DNA from: Phytophthora hibernalis
Lineage: Eukaryota > Oomycota > Peronosporomycetes > Peronosporales > Peronosporaceae
Assembly: GCA_012656075.1 (NCBI GenBank)
Contig: JAAKBF010000149.1
Coordinates: forward strand, 1 to 64,000
Direction: 5' to 3'
Length of the DNA: 64,000 bases
Shown here piece after piece: positions 1 to 11,256 of the stretch (the stretch's first letter is position 1; every line of letters begins with the position of its first letter). The notes under the pieces are model-generated. The model did no database searches. It was not told the DNA's origin and saw nothing but the letters and a program-made list of their open reading frames with translations. Made by a program: the position numbers and the translations under genes.

Positions 1-422
1 CAATACCAGCTCTTGCGACAGCATTTAGAGCTCCTCAAGCCGCAATCCCAGCCAGAGCAGCAATTAAGTCATTGACAGAGTCAGTATATACGACTCTGAC
101 AGCGATGTTGAGAAGAAGGTGGTCGTCTATCAATTGCTGATGTCAGGAAGACAGCAAAGCATGCTCTATCCTATGCAAAACGCAAAGGAGTTCTAACCGA
201 TGCAGTTGATGCTGGAGAGAAGTTTCTTCTGAGTAAGACAACGAAGCCGGAACACGAAACACTTATCAAATCGGTACGTGGTGAAGTGCGTCGTCGTTAT
301 GGAGTAGGAATAGCCACGAAGGGTAAGAAATTCGCTAAGGGTTCGCATGAAGCGAAGGATCATATGGCTAAGATTCGAGCTATGAGGAAGAGGGTAAGTC
401 CGGAGGCTCTTTTAGTTTATGA
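1..422 (+). pseudogene. pVI-like capsid core protein, 3' part (left copy)
   Basis: This is the C-terminal half of the gene seen whole at 60060-60806. Relative to that copy it lacks single bases near 80 (a GG pair reduced to G), near 115 (AAA to AA) and near 390 (AA to A). It therefore does not read through. The 5' part lies to the left of the window. Confidence 0.8.
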
Positions 423-517
423 GCTTGTGATTTAAAAAAAGTAGTATTACCCAACCTATTTTTTTGGTTTCAATAGTAGCATGATCGAATTGACGAATCG
501 CGGAATTTGACTTTCTG

Positions 518-831
518 ATCATTCTGAGTTGTAGATACTTATCGTGATTGAGGTACGCGATCCATTGAGACAGTTCATCCAAGCATACTGACTCGGTTTG
601 TATGAAATAAGCTGACCTACCTGAGCATCACCCCGATCGAATGCGCTCAGAATATCGCCAGATACGACGTACTCAATTTTGATCAGATCACATCTGACAA
701 TGTAGGATGATGTAGGGTGAATCTGAGGAATGATATTCGAGAGCTGAGCACTTTCAACCGTCGCTGAGGTAGAAGGATACGTACCAGCAGTCAGCCCTAC
801 TACCTTTCAAAAGAGGCGTTATCAATGATCA
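518..831 (-). pseudogene. Minor capsid (penton) protein, 3' half (left copy)
   Basis: The segment matches 59652-59965 and is the downstream half of the penton gene, separated from its upstream half (7686-8188) by the Gypsy element. One C is missing near 806 compared with the right arm, which breaks the frame. The target-site duplication GATCA occupies 827-831. Confidence 0.8.
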
Positions 832-966
832 TGTAACAGGGTTACATGGAGGTTACAGTGTACCCACCTTCCTCTCCCTAAAGCAGTACTCTGTACTGGA
901 TAGTGATTAGATATCAGTAGATAGCTTCACAGCCACTGGTTGGATAGCTTAGCTTTACTATGCTAT
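832..966 (+). repeat. Truncated 5' LTR
   Basis: About 135 bp match the start of the 3' LTR at 7311 and then stop abruptly near 966, where gag sequence begins. Around ten differences are visible between the two LTRs over this stretch, mostly transitions, which points to an old insertion. Confidence 0.85.
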
Positions 967-975
967 ACTGTCTTT

Positions 976-1386
976 ATGGAGGGTCTCCGAACTGACGTGG
1001 CCAGAACAGAAGTCTTCCGTGTTCACCCTGACTCTTTCTAAGAGGCTGTGAACGTGGCGTTGAACGCTGCGTTCAATTTCAAGTCGGCCCGCTTCGGATG
1101 GAGCGCACCATCTACGGTCCCGACGAATGGCCCCGAGCCGATGGATCTCAGCTATGCTGAAGATGAGGAGGCCGAGCTCCTTGCTGCTGAACAGCTTATG
1201 GGCATCCGTAGATGTTTCACATGTAGTGACACGCGACACCTACGGGCAGGGTGTCCGCTACGCAAGCAACGTCAGGCTCCATCGAGCAGAAGCTCCGCTT
1301 CTAACCCGTCTTCTGGTTCGACGCGGGAAACGGCGGCACCCAGTAGGTGCGGGGTGGCCTACTGGTGTAGAACTAAGTTCTGTTGA
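976..1386 (+). pseudogene. gag: Gypsy gag, C-terminal remnant
   Basis: The open part starts near 1048. The same frame extends upstream to about 976 through an in-frame TAA near 1038 into sequence typical of Gypsy gag. A CCHC zinc knuckle (CX2CX4HX4C: CFTC, then H, then C) is encoded around 1212-1255; in the intact protein it binds the RNA genome. An acidic stretch with the PEPMDLSYAE signature precedes the knuckle. The N-terminal two thirds are deleted. Confidence 0.8.
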
Positions 1387-1439
1387 ACCTCTAGGAGAAG
1401 GATGTCGGCAGGGCTTAGCCCCACAGAGCACCGTGCTCT

Positions 1440-1922
1440 TTAACACGGAACGTGAACGCACGCCAGGCTTGCTAGTCATTCAAGCGACCATCAAGGGCTT
1501 TTCCAAGCCATGGACCATCTTGATCGACTCTGGGGCGTCGGGAAACTATGCTCCACGCTCCACGTTGGAAGGAAGTCAGCAGTATGCTGAGGCGCTAGTG
1601 GCGCGTGTGAGTGGTACAATTACCGTCCGTCTTGCGACGGGAACCTGTGCCAGTACCCAAGGTCCCTGTGGACCTGGGTGTGAAGTTCCTTGACTTCGAC
1701 TGCATCGAACGCTGTCTGGTCTTGGACCTGGATTCGAGGTATGATCTCATCCTTGGCATGGCCTGGCTGGAACACCATGAGCCATGGACTGATTGGATGT
1801 CAAAGACCTTGGGTGCGACGCGCTTTTCCCTGGCGGAGCTTTGGCGAGTCATGAACCCACCTTTACTAGGAAGCAAAAGCGCTATTGGCGCGAGCACTGG
1901 ACCGAGTCGGTCAATGTGCTAG
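1440..1922 (+). pseudogene. pol: Gypsy aspartic protease region
   Basis: A retropepsin active site LIDSGASGNY is encoded near 1517-1549. In the left copy the frame shifts near 1655, where two bases present in the right arm are missing. The right copy (58559-59356) reads through this point for 265 codons. The protein would cleave the Gag-Pol precursor. Confidence 0.8.
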
Positions 1923-2949
1923 ATATTGGAGTGTCGGAGTTAGTCGACACTGAGGCTGTCTTAGACAGCGATTCCGAGACGAGCTCGAGGACGGTTGGTG
2001 GAGCGGCACGTAATCCGCTGAGCGTCGTTCGTTGCGATAACGACGTCTCGTGGCATGCCACGGAGAGCATGGTCGGCAGTCTGCCTAGGCATCAAGAGTG
2101 TGATCTCACTGATGCACGTGGAGCGGCACGTAATCCGTTGAACGGTGATCGCCACTGCGGTGGGGACTGTTGCATGCCAGTGAGGGCGTGGTCGGCCGCG
2201 AGCCGAGGCATCATGGAGGCGAGCCTCTTGATGCGTGTGGGGTGGCACATAGTCTACTGGGTGGGGCCTGCGAATCATGCAGTTCCTCACCGCATGTCGA
2301 CTTCGACATGGAAACTCCTACGGGGCAACACGAGGTGGCGACACCTGTCACTGTCAACGCCCTCATCTCTTCGAGGCGAACCCCGTCTGCGCGGAGAAGG
2401 CAGCGACGTCGATTGTCGACTGCGCGACGCAAGGCGTCTGTCATGACATTAAATGTGACCAGGGGTAATAGCGAACAGCTATACACCCTCGTCAATGGTG
2501 TGACCGGTGATGCCGATGAGGACGTCAGCCTCGGGGCGTTGCCCGCTCTAGACGATCTGTTAGAGCTGGACGAGCTGTCGTTTACCGAGTTCGGAGAGGC
2601 CTTGAAGGCCGGCGAGCTAGCCACAGTGGTAGTTATACGGCCACATGAGGAGTTGAATTCATCGTCGCTTCTGGATGAAGCTGCCCTTGAAGACACAAGA
2701 AAGCGCTCAATGCGCGTAGCGGATCGGCAATCCTGAAGAATCCATCGGATCCGTATTATGCCTTGGTAAAGGAATATCAAGACGTCGTCTCTAAGGACCC
2801 ACCCTCGGGTCTCCTCCGGATCGAGGAGTATGTCGTGAGATTGATCTGGTTCCCGGAACCAAGTCCTGTGTGACGAAGCAGTGGCCTTTACCACGGGAGC
2901 AGTGTGACGTCATTGACGCGTTCTTCCGTTTTCGAAGCACGAGGCGGGT

Positions 2950-4126
2950 ATGGTGCGCGAGAGTAAATCCCCACACTCTACACCGACGTTCTGCGTCAGA
3001 AGCCGAATGGTAAGTGGCGCATCGTTCATGCTTTTAGCAAGCTTAATGCAGTCACCATTCCGGCACAAACGCCGATCCCTCGAAAGGATGTTCTGCAGAA
3101 CAACATGGTTGGATGTACGATGTTCAGTGCGCTCGACTTGGTCGATGGCTACTCATGCGGACGAGCGATGTCCCGCTGACGGCTGTCAGTACCCCGAGCG
3201 GTATGCTCTGGGAGTGGTTGGTAATGCCCCAAGGACTCTTCAGGCTACATCGGGCGTACGCACAAACGTACATTGATGACATCTTCATCAACAGCCGTGC
3301 GGAGCACGGAAAGTCGGACGTGGAAAATCATATTGACCACCTTCGAGCAGTGCTCGAGTGCATGCGCACTAATAAGTTGCACGCCAACGCAGAAAAGTGC
3401 GTCTTTGGTGCGGAAGAGATTTCCTTCTTAGGGTGCTTCATCGGCAAGCGAGTCCTTCGTGCGGATCTCGCTATGGTCAAGGCCATCGTGGGCTGGCCGG
3501 TTCCTAAGAACCAGAAGGACTTGCGAAAGTGGTTGGGTCTCGCAAACTACTTGCCCAAGTACAGCGCAAACTACGCTGATATGGCTCGACCTTTGTCTAA
3601 TCTCCTTAAGAAGGATGCGGAATGGTGCTGGGACACCGATCATCAAGAGGCCTTTTGAGGAAGTCAAGGAGGGTCTCCTTCACGCACCTATCTTGGCGTT
3701 GCCAGACCCTGGTCAACCATTCAGTGTCGTCTGTGACGCGTCGGACTTTGCCATCAGCTGTGCACTGCTGCAGGCAGACGCCGAGGGAGAGACCGCGTGA
3801 TCGCGTTTGAATCTCGCCAGCTCAAGGCTGCAGAGAAGAATTATCCAGTTCATGACAAGGAGCTATTTGCGATGTAGTACGCTCTTGTTAAGTTCAGGGT
3901 TCACCTGCTCGGCTCCAAGCCATTTGTGATCTTCACTGATCATGCGTCTTTGCGCACTGCAACCCAGTCGCCTCACCTCTCGCAGAGGATGGCCCGACGG
4001 CTGTCCTTCTTTGCTGAATATAAGTATAAGCCAGGAAAGCAGAACGCTTTGGCTGATGCGCTATCGCGCAGGCCAGATTACGAGCTAGCCCATGTCACGA
4101 CAGTGACTTCGTCTGTACCAGACTAA
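2950..4126 (+). pseudogene. pol: Gypsy reverse transcriptase and RNase H
   Basis: The RT catalytic box YIDDI is encoded at about 3270-3284, followed by typical Gypsy RT thumb sequence ending near 3656. RNase H follows in other frames, from about 3690 (VCDASDFAI) to 4090 (ADALSRRPDY). The fingers part upstream of 3240 is in a different frame, and a stop lies near 3876, so the enzyme is not made as it stands. Confidence 0.85.
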
Positions 4127-4139
4127 ATTAGGGCAAAGT

Positions 4140-6064
4140 ATGCCAGCGACGACATGTGCGTGGCACTACCACGCTCTTGGGAGCAACGAGTTGAATGACT
4201 CGGACATTAAATGGTCGTCACGCTTACGCTCTAGGCTGCATTGGTACTCTCTCGATGATGTCCTGCTGTATTACAGCACGGATGCGGCCGATACACCACG
4301 CGTGGTCGTTCCTCATGACGAGGACTTAAAGTATCGCATCCTCTATGAGGCTCATGACACGCCTGTGGCCGGCCATCTCGGTCGTGAGAAGACTTATAGC
4401 TCGGTGTGCACACACTATTGGTGGCCCAAGCTTTATAAGTGGACAAGCACGTACATGCGTACGTGTGAGACGTGTCAACGTGTAAAGCCGTCTCCCTACT
4501 CATCGGCGCCCCTGGAAAGTTTGCCTGTCCCTACGGGATGCTGGCAATCCATGAGTATGGATTTCGTGTTTGGCCTGCCGAAGGACTCGGCGGGCAACAC
4601 CGGCATCATGGTCTTTGTTGACCGTCTGAGAAAAGATGGCTCAACTAGCGGCTGTGCCGGAATCTATTACAGGAGAAGGCACGGCTACGAACTTTCTCGA
4701 TCGTGTTTTCCGCCAGCACGGGCTGCCGGAGGCAATTGTCTCGGATCGAGACCCCGTTTTATCGGGAAGTTTTGGTCGTCCGTCTTCAAGGTGCTGGGCA
4801 CCAGGTTAGACATGTTCACCGCGGACCACCCCCAGACTGACGGTCAAACGGAACGCGGTAATCGCGTTGTCGAGGATATCCTCCGCAGTATGTGTGCTGA
4901 AACACCTAAGCGCTGGAGAGCTATGCTTCCACTCGTTGAGTTTGCATTGAATAATGCGGTACATGCTTCCACCGGTTATACGTGAACGGCTTAACCAACC
5001 CACGCGTCCCGCTCACGCCGCCACTCCGTGGTTCAGGGCTTGGTGGGTGAGGGATAGCCGATCGGCTTGCTGAAGTCAGCCCTGCTAAAGTTCGACGTCA
5101 GGTTGATACCTTTGTGTCCACGCGACTTATTGTCTTACGACATGTCAGAGACACCATGGCAGAGAGCCAAAACATGCAAAAGGAACATGCAGATGCTAAA
5201 GGCAGAGGCAATGTTGAAAGCTTTGAGGTCGGTGACCTGGTTATATTAAATGCAAAGAACCTACCTACACATGCAGTGTCTGCAGTCTTCAAGACGAAGT
5301 TGCGTCCAAGATTCATGGGGCCTTTCAAGGTGTCCAAACGGGGTCTAGCGTGTACGCTTAATCTTCCGAAGAAGATGCGTACGCACCCGACGTTTTACGT
5401 TGGCTTACTCAAGCCCTATCGGGACCCGGCGGAGGTAAACGCTGAGGCGTTGACCCCGGGGCGGGCGTCGACCCGAAGTTCCCCTGCAACAGGCTGGTCA
5501 GCGTGTTTACCTGACCCTGCAAGCCAGCCAGGCGCCGCTCCAATTCAGCTAAGCGCCCCGCTTGCTGCTGCATGACCGTCTCAGACGCAGACAAGCGACG
5601 CTCGAACTCCACAAGCCGGTCAGAGACCGACTGGGGAAGGCACACCCAGTCCATTCGCTCATCGAGCCGCGCCAGCTCATCCCACAGTTGGGCACGATCC
5701 GTCGTCTCCTCGCGAAGTCGCGCGCGCAGTAAACGAACCTCGTTCACATACTGTCGGAACTCCGCCTGAGTTGGCGGTGCCATCACCGGCTCAAGGTCGT
5801 CCGCCACCGGCGCTGCTTGACGAGCAGGGTGTGCTCCACTATCACGTGGAGCGTATTCTAGCGAAGCGTCGCTGCCGCGGGTATAACCAGTATCTGGTAA
5901 AGTGGCGCGGGGACCCTCACTCGCACAACTCATGGGAGTTTGAAGTGCCGCTCCGGCAGGACTGTCTAGACGCCGTGGACGCTTTTGACCTCCGTGGTCG
6001 ACAGCTTCCCGCCAGTAGGGCGGGGGCTGCCGGGTCAGAAGCTGAGCTCAAGCTTTGGCCCTGA
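4140..6064 (+). pseudogene. pol: Gypsy integrase with C-terminal chromodomain
   Basis: The HHCC zinc finger (His-rich GHLG stretch, then CETC) lies near 4350-4480. DDE-core sequence follows, including DFVFGLP and DGQTERGNR (about 4560 to 4864), with a frameshift near 4640. The integrase C-terminal domain is at 5114-5430. A chromodomain (YLVKWRG ... SWE) is encoded at about 5826-5985 and would bind modified histones and guide insertion, as in chromoviruses. Several shifts break the frame. Confidence 0.85.
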
Positions 6065-7018
6065 GCTGCTGCAGCCGACGACTAGGAACCGCAGCGCTCG
6101 ATTGAGCATTAAGGACGATCCCTTGAACACGGCGGTAAGCCGCAGGCAACTGGCGTTTCGCCTTCAAATTCGCAAAGTCGAAGCGCAGCCGACGTTGAAA
6201 TCGGACATCGTCCTCAAGAAAACTAGCTCGGAGAGCAGCAACGGAAGGGAGCCGGCGTGCTCCTTCCACCCAAGACTCAAATCGAGCATCATCCTCGCTA
6301 GCGAGCTCACCCATCTGCAAGACGACCGGGTAGGTCCGCATCTGTGGGACATATTCCTTGCTCTGCTGACACAGCAGACGTTCACGATACTCATGTGGCG
6401 TCGTGTTCTGCGGCGTCAGCAACCTCTCATGGAGAGCCGCACGAGCAGCATGCTCTTCTGCCATACGCGGCGCGGGTCCACAGACGTAAGCCCCTAGAGC
6501 TGCCCAGCAGCCTGCTTCGCAACCTCGCTCGGATCACGATCCTCGAAACCGTAATCACGGCGGCTCGGATTGAGCAGTGGCCGAGCCACAGGACGCTGCG
6601 AGCGTGGTGCACTCTCCTGCGCCTCGAGCTGCTGGTTCTGAGCCTCATCCAGGTCGTTGGTCAGAACGTTGGGCTCCATGGACACGTCCTCTTCTGCCGG
6701 GGGCAGGTGCGTCGCCGCGCGCAGGGCCGACACGACCGTCGACCGTTCAAGAAACGGATTTGGACTAGGCACTCGGTGCCGTTCGGGATTGTCGATACGC
6801 CGAGGGCCACTGGCCTCCACCTCCTCTTCATGAGGCAGTTGCGTGTCGGACCCGTAGTCCACCTGCAACTCGCCCTCTTCGGCACCTTCGATTTCATCAA
6901 AGAGCAAGTCGGGATCTAAGCGAATACGCTGCTGCGACGGATTAGTCGCGTTCCCTGCGAGGCTGGTCAGCACGGAGCTCCCGTGTCGACGGCAAAACTC
7001 CGCGTGGTACTCGCTCAC
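5409..7018 (-). CDS. Antisense ORF cluster in Gypsy 3' region (left copy)
   Basis: Three long minus-strand ORFs follow one another: 7018-6494 (174 codons, acidic), 6464-6048 (138 codons) and 5933-5409 (174 codons). The last encodes a strong coiled coil rich in Leu, Glu and Arg. They run against the retroelement, and the last overlaps its integrase tail and chromodomain. All three are kept in the right arm at 53463-55063. I do not recognise the family. They may be an accessory antisense gene of this Gypsy lineage or a captured fragment; the plus-strand ORFs here look less protein-like. Confidence 0.45.
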
Positions 7019-7310
7019 CGAGAGCGTCGAGCGTGGCCTCGGCGAGGACGTAGCGGAAGAAGTTAGGCTGAAAGCCGACGATGCACTGTGTGCCGAGGAC
7101 GAAGATGGGCTCTGCCCGAGCGACTTTTGCGCTGCGTGTGGTCGATTGTCAAATGACCAACGCGACGATGGCTCTCAGCCGGGTTCTCAAGGAGAATGTC
7201 GCTATTGCGCCGGGTCCCGTGACGTACGATGACCTTTCAACGGTCTGCAATCCTCTGTTGAGGCAATGACGATTGTGGACACGTGGTGTTCACAGTCTGG
7301 AAGGGGAAGG

Positions 7311-7685
7311 TGTAGCAGGGTTACATGGAGGTTACGGTGTACCCACCTTCCTCTCCCTAAAGCAGTATTCTGCACTGGATAGTGATTAGATATCAGTAGA
7401 TAGTTTCACAACCACTGATTGGATCGATTAGCTTCACTATGCTAGATAGTGAAGCTTATACGTAGGCGGCTTGGCCGCAGATAAGAACAAGAATAGAGTT
7501 TACGTTTAGCAACGAAGAGGTCACAAGTCTTGGGTTAAGACTACATCGACTCTTGAGGCCTAGAGATCGGATATCTCACAGACCTGACTTGTTCTCGGAT
7601 AGAACAAGGTTCTCAACCGTAATACTAACAGACTCCCTGAGTCTACGTCTTCCTCTGACGCTAAAGTCTACGGCAGCCCGCTGCA
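7311..7685 (+). repeat. 3' LTR of Gypsy (left copy, 375 bp)
   Basis: It begins TGTAGCAGGG right after the purine tract GGAAGGGGAAGG and ends CCGCTGCA before the GATCA duplication. It is 10 bp shorter than the right-arm 3' LTR (52786-53170), which has an extra GTGTAAATGT-like stretch. Confidence 0.92.
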
Positions 7686-8188
7686 GATCAGACGAGGAAC
7701 GCGAGTGGTAGTCGGCAAACCAGTACCTCCAGAGAAGTACAATCCTGTCGCGGGTCTTGTCCAAGTACCACCAGCAGTAGGTAGAGACGTTGGGGTAGGG
7801 CTGAAATCAAACTGAGCAGCATAATACACGCTTGTTCAGATAATTGGATATAGAAGACATTTTCCCCAGATGGATTGATCAAATACGCTCCAGCATTAAC
7901 GAGAGCCATCTGAATGCTCCGATTGATATCAGCGTACGTGTAAATACCATCAGCAAGATTAACACTTACAATGCTTGTTGTAGCAGCCGTTGGCACTTCG
8001 ATTTTGAATCTATTGTTCCAGAACTGAGCAGCGTCGATATTGTATTCGGAGTTGTATAACGTGATCGATTGAACAGCACAAGCTACTTCACGGACGTCAG
8101 CAGCCGAACCAGGAAAAGAATACTTCCAAGATGAATTGTATCCATCTTGAACGAGATTGGTAGAGTCAAGTTTCAGAAAGCTTGCCAT
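7686..8188 (-). pseudogene. Minor capsid (penton) protein, 5' half (left copy)
   Basis: This is the same gene half as 52282-52785, starting at the ATG (8186-8188) behind an AT-rich CATATACTAATCAAT leader. The Gypsy element interrupts it at GATCA. A frameshift near 7805, common to both arms, already diverts the frame before the insertion. Confidence 0.85.
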
Positions 8189-8235
8189 ATTGATTAGTAT
8201 ATGATTCTAACCATATTTCAGATCGATAAATTGGA

Positions 8236-8862
8236 TTAGTCTTCAATCGTGATTGGTCTGTCGAAATTGTATCTGATTTGACCTTTAACAAAATCTATGA
8301 ACAACATTTGGCATTTGCGCTCCGTGGCTTTATTATAGTAATAGACGATTGATCGATCATCAACGCCATTGATGTTGAAGTCCTTCACAACCATCTGAAG
8401 ATCACGCTTTGAATTAGCCTTTAGGATCGCTACATACTCTGAATTCAATCGAATCATCTTATCAGTAGCAAAGTAGTTGTGGATTAGGTATATGGTACTC
8501 AATTTGAAGTGGCGACCCCTGGTATAGTAATGTGAAAAGATATTCTTTTTGCAACAGACGGTCATTACTAAAATTATCAATGATGACGAGCTCAGGCTTG
8601 TTAGAACTGATTGGAGTATGTCGCACTTGATCAACGCTTGGTGGAGTATCGGGGTCAGCGAAAGTAACGAATCCATCGAGCTTATCGTGCAAATATTCGT
8701 ACAGTTCTTGGTGCGGATTACGAGCAATAATCGTTAGATGAGCAAATACGTGAGGGGAATGCTTGAGAATGAACATACATAGGTTGTTCTTCCCACTGAA
8801 TGATGGTCCAAGGACCACCATTCTAAATAACTTTTAATGTCAAGTGCTGGGATATCACCCAT
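8236..8862 (-). pseudogene. Packaging ATPase (left copy)
   Basis: This copy mirrors 51608-52234. The P-loop GPSFSGKN and Walker B LVIID are intact and the same two frameshifts are present, so the breaks predate the arm duplication or are shared base-calling errors. Confidence 0.85.
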
Positions 8863-8953
8863 AGCAACTGACTTATATTTTTCGGTAGAGAACCACCGAA
8901 GTCAGGAATAGCGCCCATGACTAAAATAGTTTGATGTATATAGGATTAAACAA

Positions 8954-10477
8954 AATGAGTTCTGGTTTTTCATATCCACAGCCAACTTTTCAATCATCAA
9001 TCTATAACCCCGCGTTCTATCTGACGTTGGATGCCAGTGGTTATCTAACCTTTGATTACGCGCAAACTCTGTATTTGAGTAAGGATGATTACAGGATGAG
9101 CTACATTAGCGGATTAGTACCCGGAACGGCATCGATAGGATCTGCTCTTGTTCTCGGTGCTTCAGGTAATATCTCCAGCATTCCATCGCTAAGTGCCACT
9201 AACCTTACTGGCACGCTACAAACAGCTTCTCAACCGAATATCACTTCGGTTGGAAATTTATCTTTCAGTGGATCATCGCACTCGATATCAATAACAGGCG
9301 CTTCAAGCTACATCGATTGTAGAGAATATCGCCAGAACGGGAATACGTACGATTTGAGCCTTTTAAAATACATATCCGGAGTTAATTTTGGTAGCGCGAC
9401 ATCAAATAATTTTTACTATGCGACTCAAGTTTAAATATCGCAAATATTAATATGGTATCAGCCAGTACGATCAGCTGCACAAATCTAGAACAAGGTTCGA
9501 CGTATTACGATCTCTCCGGCTTTCTACCATCTATTCCGAGCTCGCTGAGATTATCAAGCCTATATACCACCGGAAACATCGATTGCGGCGGTTTCATAAA
9601 TGGGTACTTGGCATATGGTGACCAATCGAACATTACGACGGTAGTTAGCCTCATAGAGCTCGGTATCAACTCTACAGCAACGAGTGAGTATTTCTCGATA
9701 AAGGGGTCGGGGTATGATTTTCTTGACGGAAGCTATAGCCGAATGCTTACGTTTTCGGGATCAAACGTAACTCCCGTCCAGTTCCAAATCGAGGTGAGCA
9801 ACGGATCGAATACTTTAACCACCAACGCGACACGGATCGGGAATTACACTAATAATGACCTTCGTTTTGGTACCAGTAACTCCACGTCAATGGTCTTAAC
9901 TGCCGGAGGACGGCTGGGGCTTGGAATTACACTCCCATCCGCTCGTCTACATATCACAGGCAGCAATAATTTTGTTTTTGGTAGCGGCGGATTAACAGTG
10001 TATCGCCTCCGTACTGACTCTGGCGCTACAGAATCAGCTCTTGGTCCTATCAGTTATAGTGTATCGGGGATTTTTGGCGGATACATTGCCTGTACAGCCA
10101 TGGCGATGACGATGACGAGCGATCGCCGATTGAAGAAGAACATCCAGATTGCACCACTCGATCGAATCAAGCGGCTCTACGATACTTGTGATGTAGTTTT
10201 GTATGACTGGATTGAATCTGAAAATAGACCTGGTCAAGAGGTAGGCCTCATAGCTCAAGATCTAGTCTCGGGCCGTCTAACTGATTTAATCAGTGTCTTC
10301 TACCGCGACAATATCGAAGAAGGAGAGGACCCTTCGCTTGAACCAGCTAAGCAACAGCTCAACATTGACTATACAAGGATCTCAGCGTACAACATGAAAA
10401 TGATTCAGCATTTGATGTCTGAGATTGGAGATCTCAAGAGGCAAATAGACGAACTACGATCAATTATCTCAGAGTAA
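8954..10477 (+). pseudogene. Fibre protein with S74 chaperone (left copy)
   Basis: The start is the ATG at 8954, behind TATATAGG at about 8936-8943. The first half (to 9434) and second half (9452-10477) are joined by a one-base shift near 9425. In the second frame the sequence is open across the junction. The SDRRLKKNI motif is encoded near 10118-10144. The right copy is 49993-51516. Confidence 0.88.
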
Positions 10478-10485
10478 GTATAATC

Positions 10486-10755
10486 GTGAGTTCAGCCTAT
10501 AATTTCCGGATTTCAACTCATAGAGGTAAGAAATATGATGCTGTGTTTGCTGATGGTAGAATTGTATCTTTTGGTGCTATTAAGCGGAATGGTGAGCCTT
10601 ATCAACAATTTAGAGACCGTACATCATTAAAAGCATATCGGCAATATGATCACAAAGATAAGAAGCGGAGAGAGAGATATTACAAACGACATGGACCAAT
10701 GACTTATGTCGAGTACAATAAATGTCGAAGACATTCTAAGAAGTATCTCTGGTAG
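10486..10755 (+). CDS. DUF5754-like small basic protein (left copy)
   Basis: This copy encodes the same 89-codon product as 49715-49984. The start is GTG, eight bases after the stop of the fibre gene, suggesting tight packing of late genes. Confidence 0.75.
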   Translation: MSSAYNFRISTHRGKKYDAVFADGRIVSFGAIKRNGEPYQQFRDRTSLKAYRQYDHKDKKRRERYYKRHGPMTYVEYNKCRRHSKKYLW

Positions 10756-10765
10756 TGATATAACC

Positions 10766-10972
10766 ATGGGTTGCGGACCGACTCAAGAGCTCAAAACCAA
10801 TTTAACTACTGATGAACCGCGTCAGATTGTGGGATCGACCATGCTCCAAGCTGACAAAATTACTGTTATTGGGGATAGTGTTTTCTTACCCACCAAAACC
10901 CCGAAGGAGATTCTGCCATACTTGAGGTTTCTATCAGCGATAAAAAAATTCAGTCTATCGAGGCTATGCTAA
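10766..10972 (+). pseudogene. MGCG-start small protein (left copy)
   Basis: This copy mirrors 49471-49704. It carries seven A residues near 10943 where the right arm has six, so its C-terminus is shifted and ends early. Confidence 0.65.
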
Positions 10973-11013
10973 TAAACTCGTGAGGAATGGTATTGCTTAG
11001 ATAGCAAAAGTCT

Positions 11014-11256
11014 TCATAGTTTTAGTCTTTTTAGGCTGGTAAGCCCACATGCGACCCCCTCTGTCTGAGTCGATGCATCAACCTTCCTGATAGACTTATC
11101 AAGGTCAGTAGCCCAAACAGCTGCCTGAGTCTTCTGGGGACGATCTTGAATGATCAGATTCTTCATGATGGCTTTAAGCTCGGCGACGTTGAGATCAGCG
11201 TTATCGCCATAGCTACCACCTGAACTGGAAATAATGCGTGGGTTAAAGAAGAACAT
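11014..11256 (-). CDS. Small Polinton protein (left copy)
   Basis: The first 70 or so codons equal those at 49214-49474. The tail differs because the left copy lacks bases in the GGTGGTCGC stretch near 11054, giving a different and shorter C-terminus. Confidence 0.6.
   Translation of the reverse strand: MFFFNPRIISSSGGSYGDNADLNVAELKAIMKNLIIQDRPQKTQAAVWATDLDKSIRKVDASTQTEGVACGLTSLKRLKL

Larger units (their letters stand above)
832..7685 (+). mobile_element. Gypsy (chromovirus-type) LTR retrotransposon, left copy
   Basis: The element has TG...CA ends and is flanked by the 5 bp duplication GATCA (827-831 and 7686-7690). It lies inside the Polinton penton gene. Order: truncated 5' LTR, gag tail with CCHC knuckle, protease, RT, RNase H, integrase, integrase C-terminal domain, chromodomain, a stretch with long antisense ORFs, polypurine tract (7299-7310) and full 3' LTR. 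The 5' deletion removed the LTR end, the primer-binding site and most of gag, and pol is broken, so it is defective. The right-arm copy is 52786-59651. Confidence 0.95.

Noticed and set aside
967..1040. Primer-binding site of the Gypsy element
   Set aside because: The 5' LTR stops at 966 and is followed directly by gag sequence, so the site appears deleted.
1793..2736. Long ORFs 1793-2446 and 2170-2736 in the Gypsy pol spacer
   Set aside because: They overlap each other and a minus-strand ORF of equal length, and contain a degenerate direct repeat (GGAGCGGCACGTAATCCG near 2000 and 2120). I could not tie them to a known domain, so I left them as part of the broken pol region.
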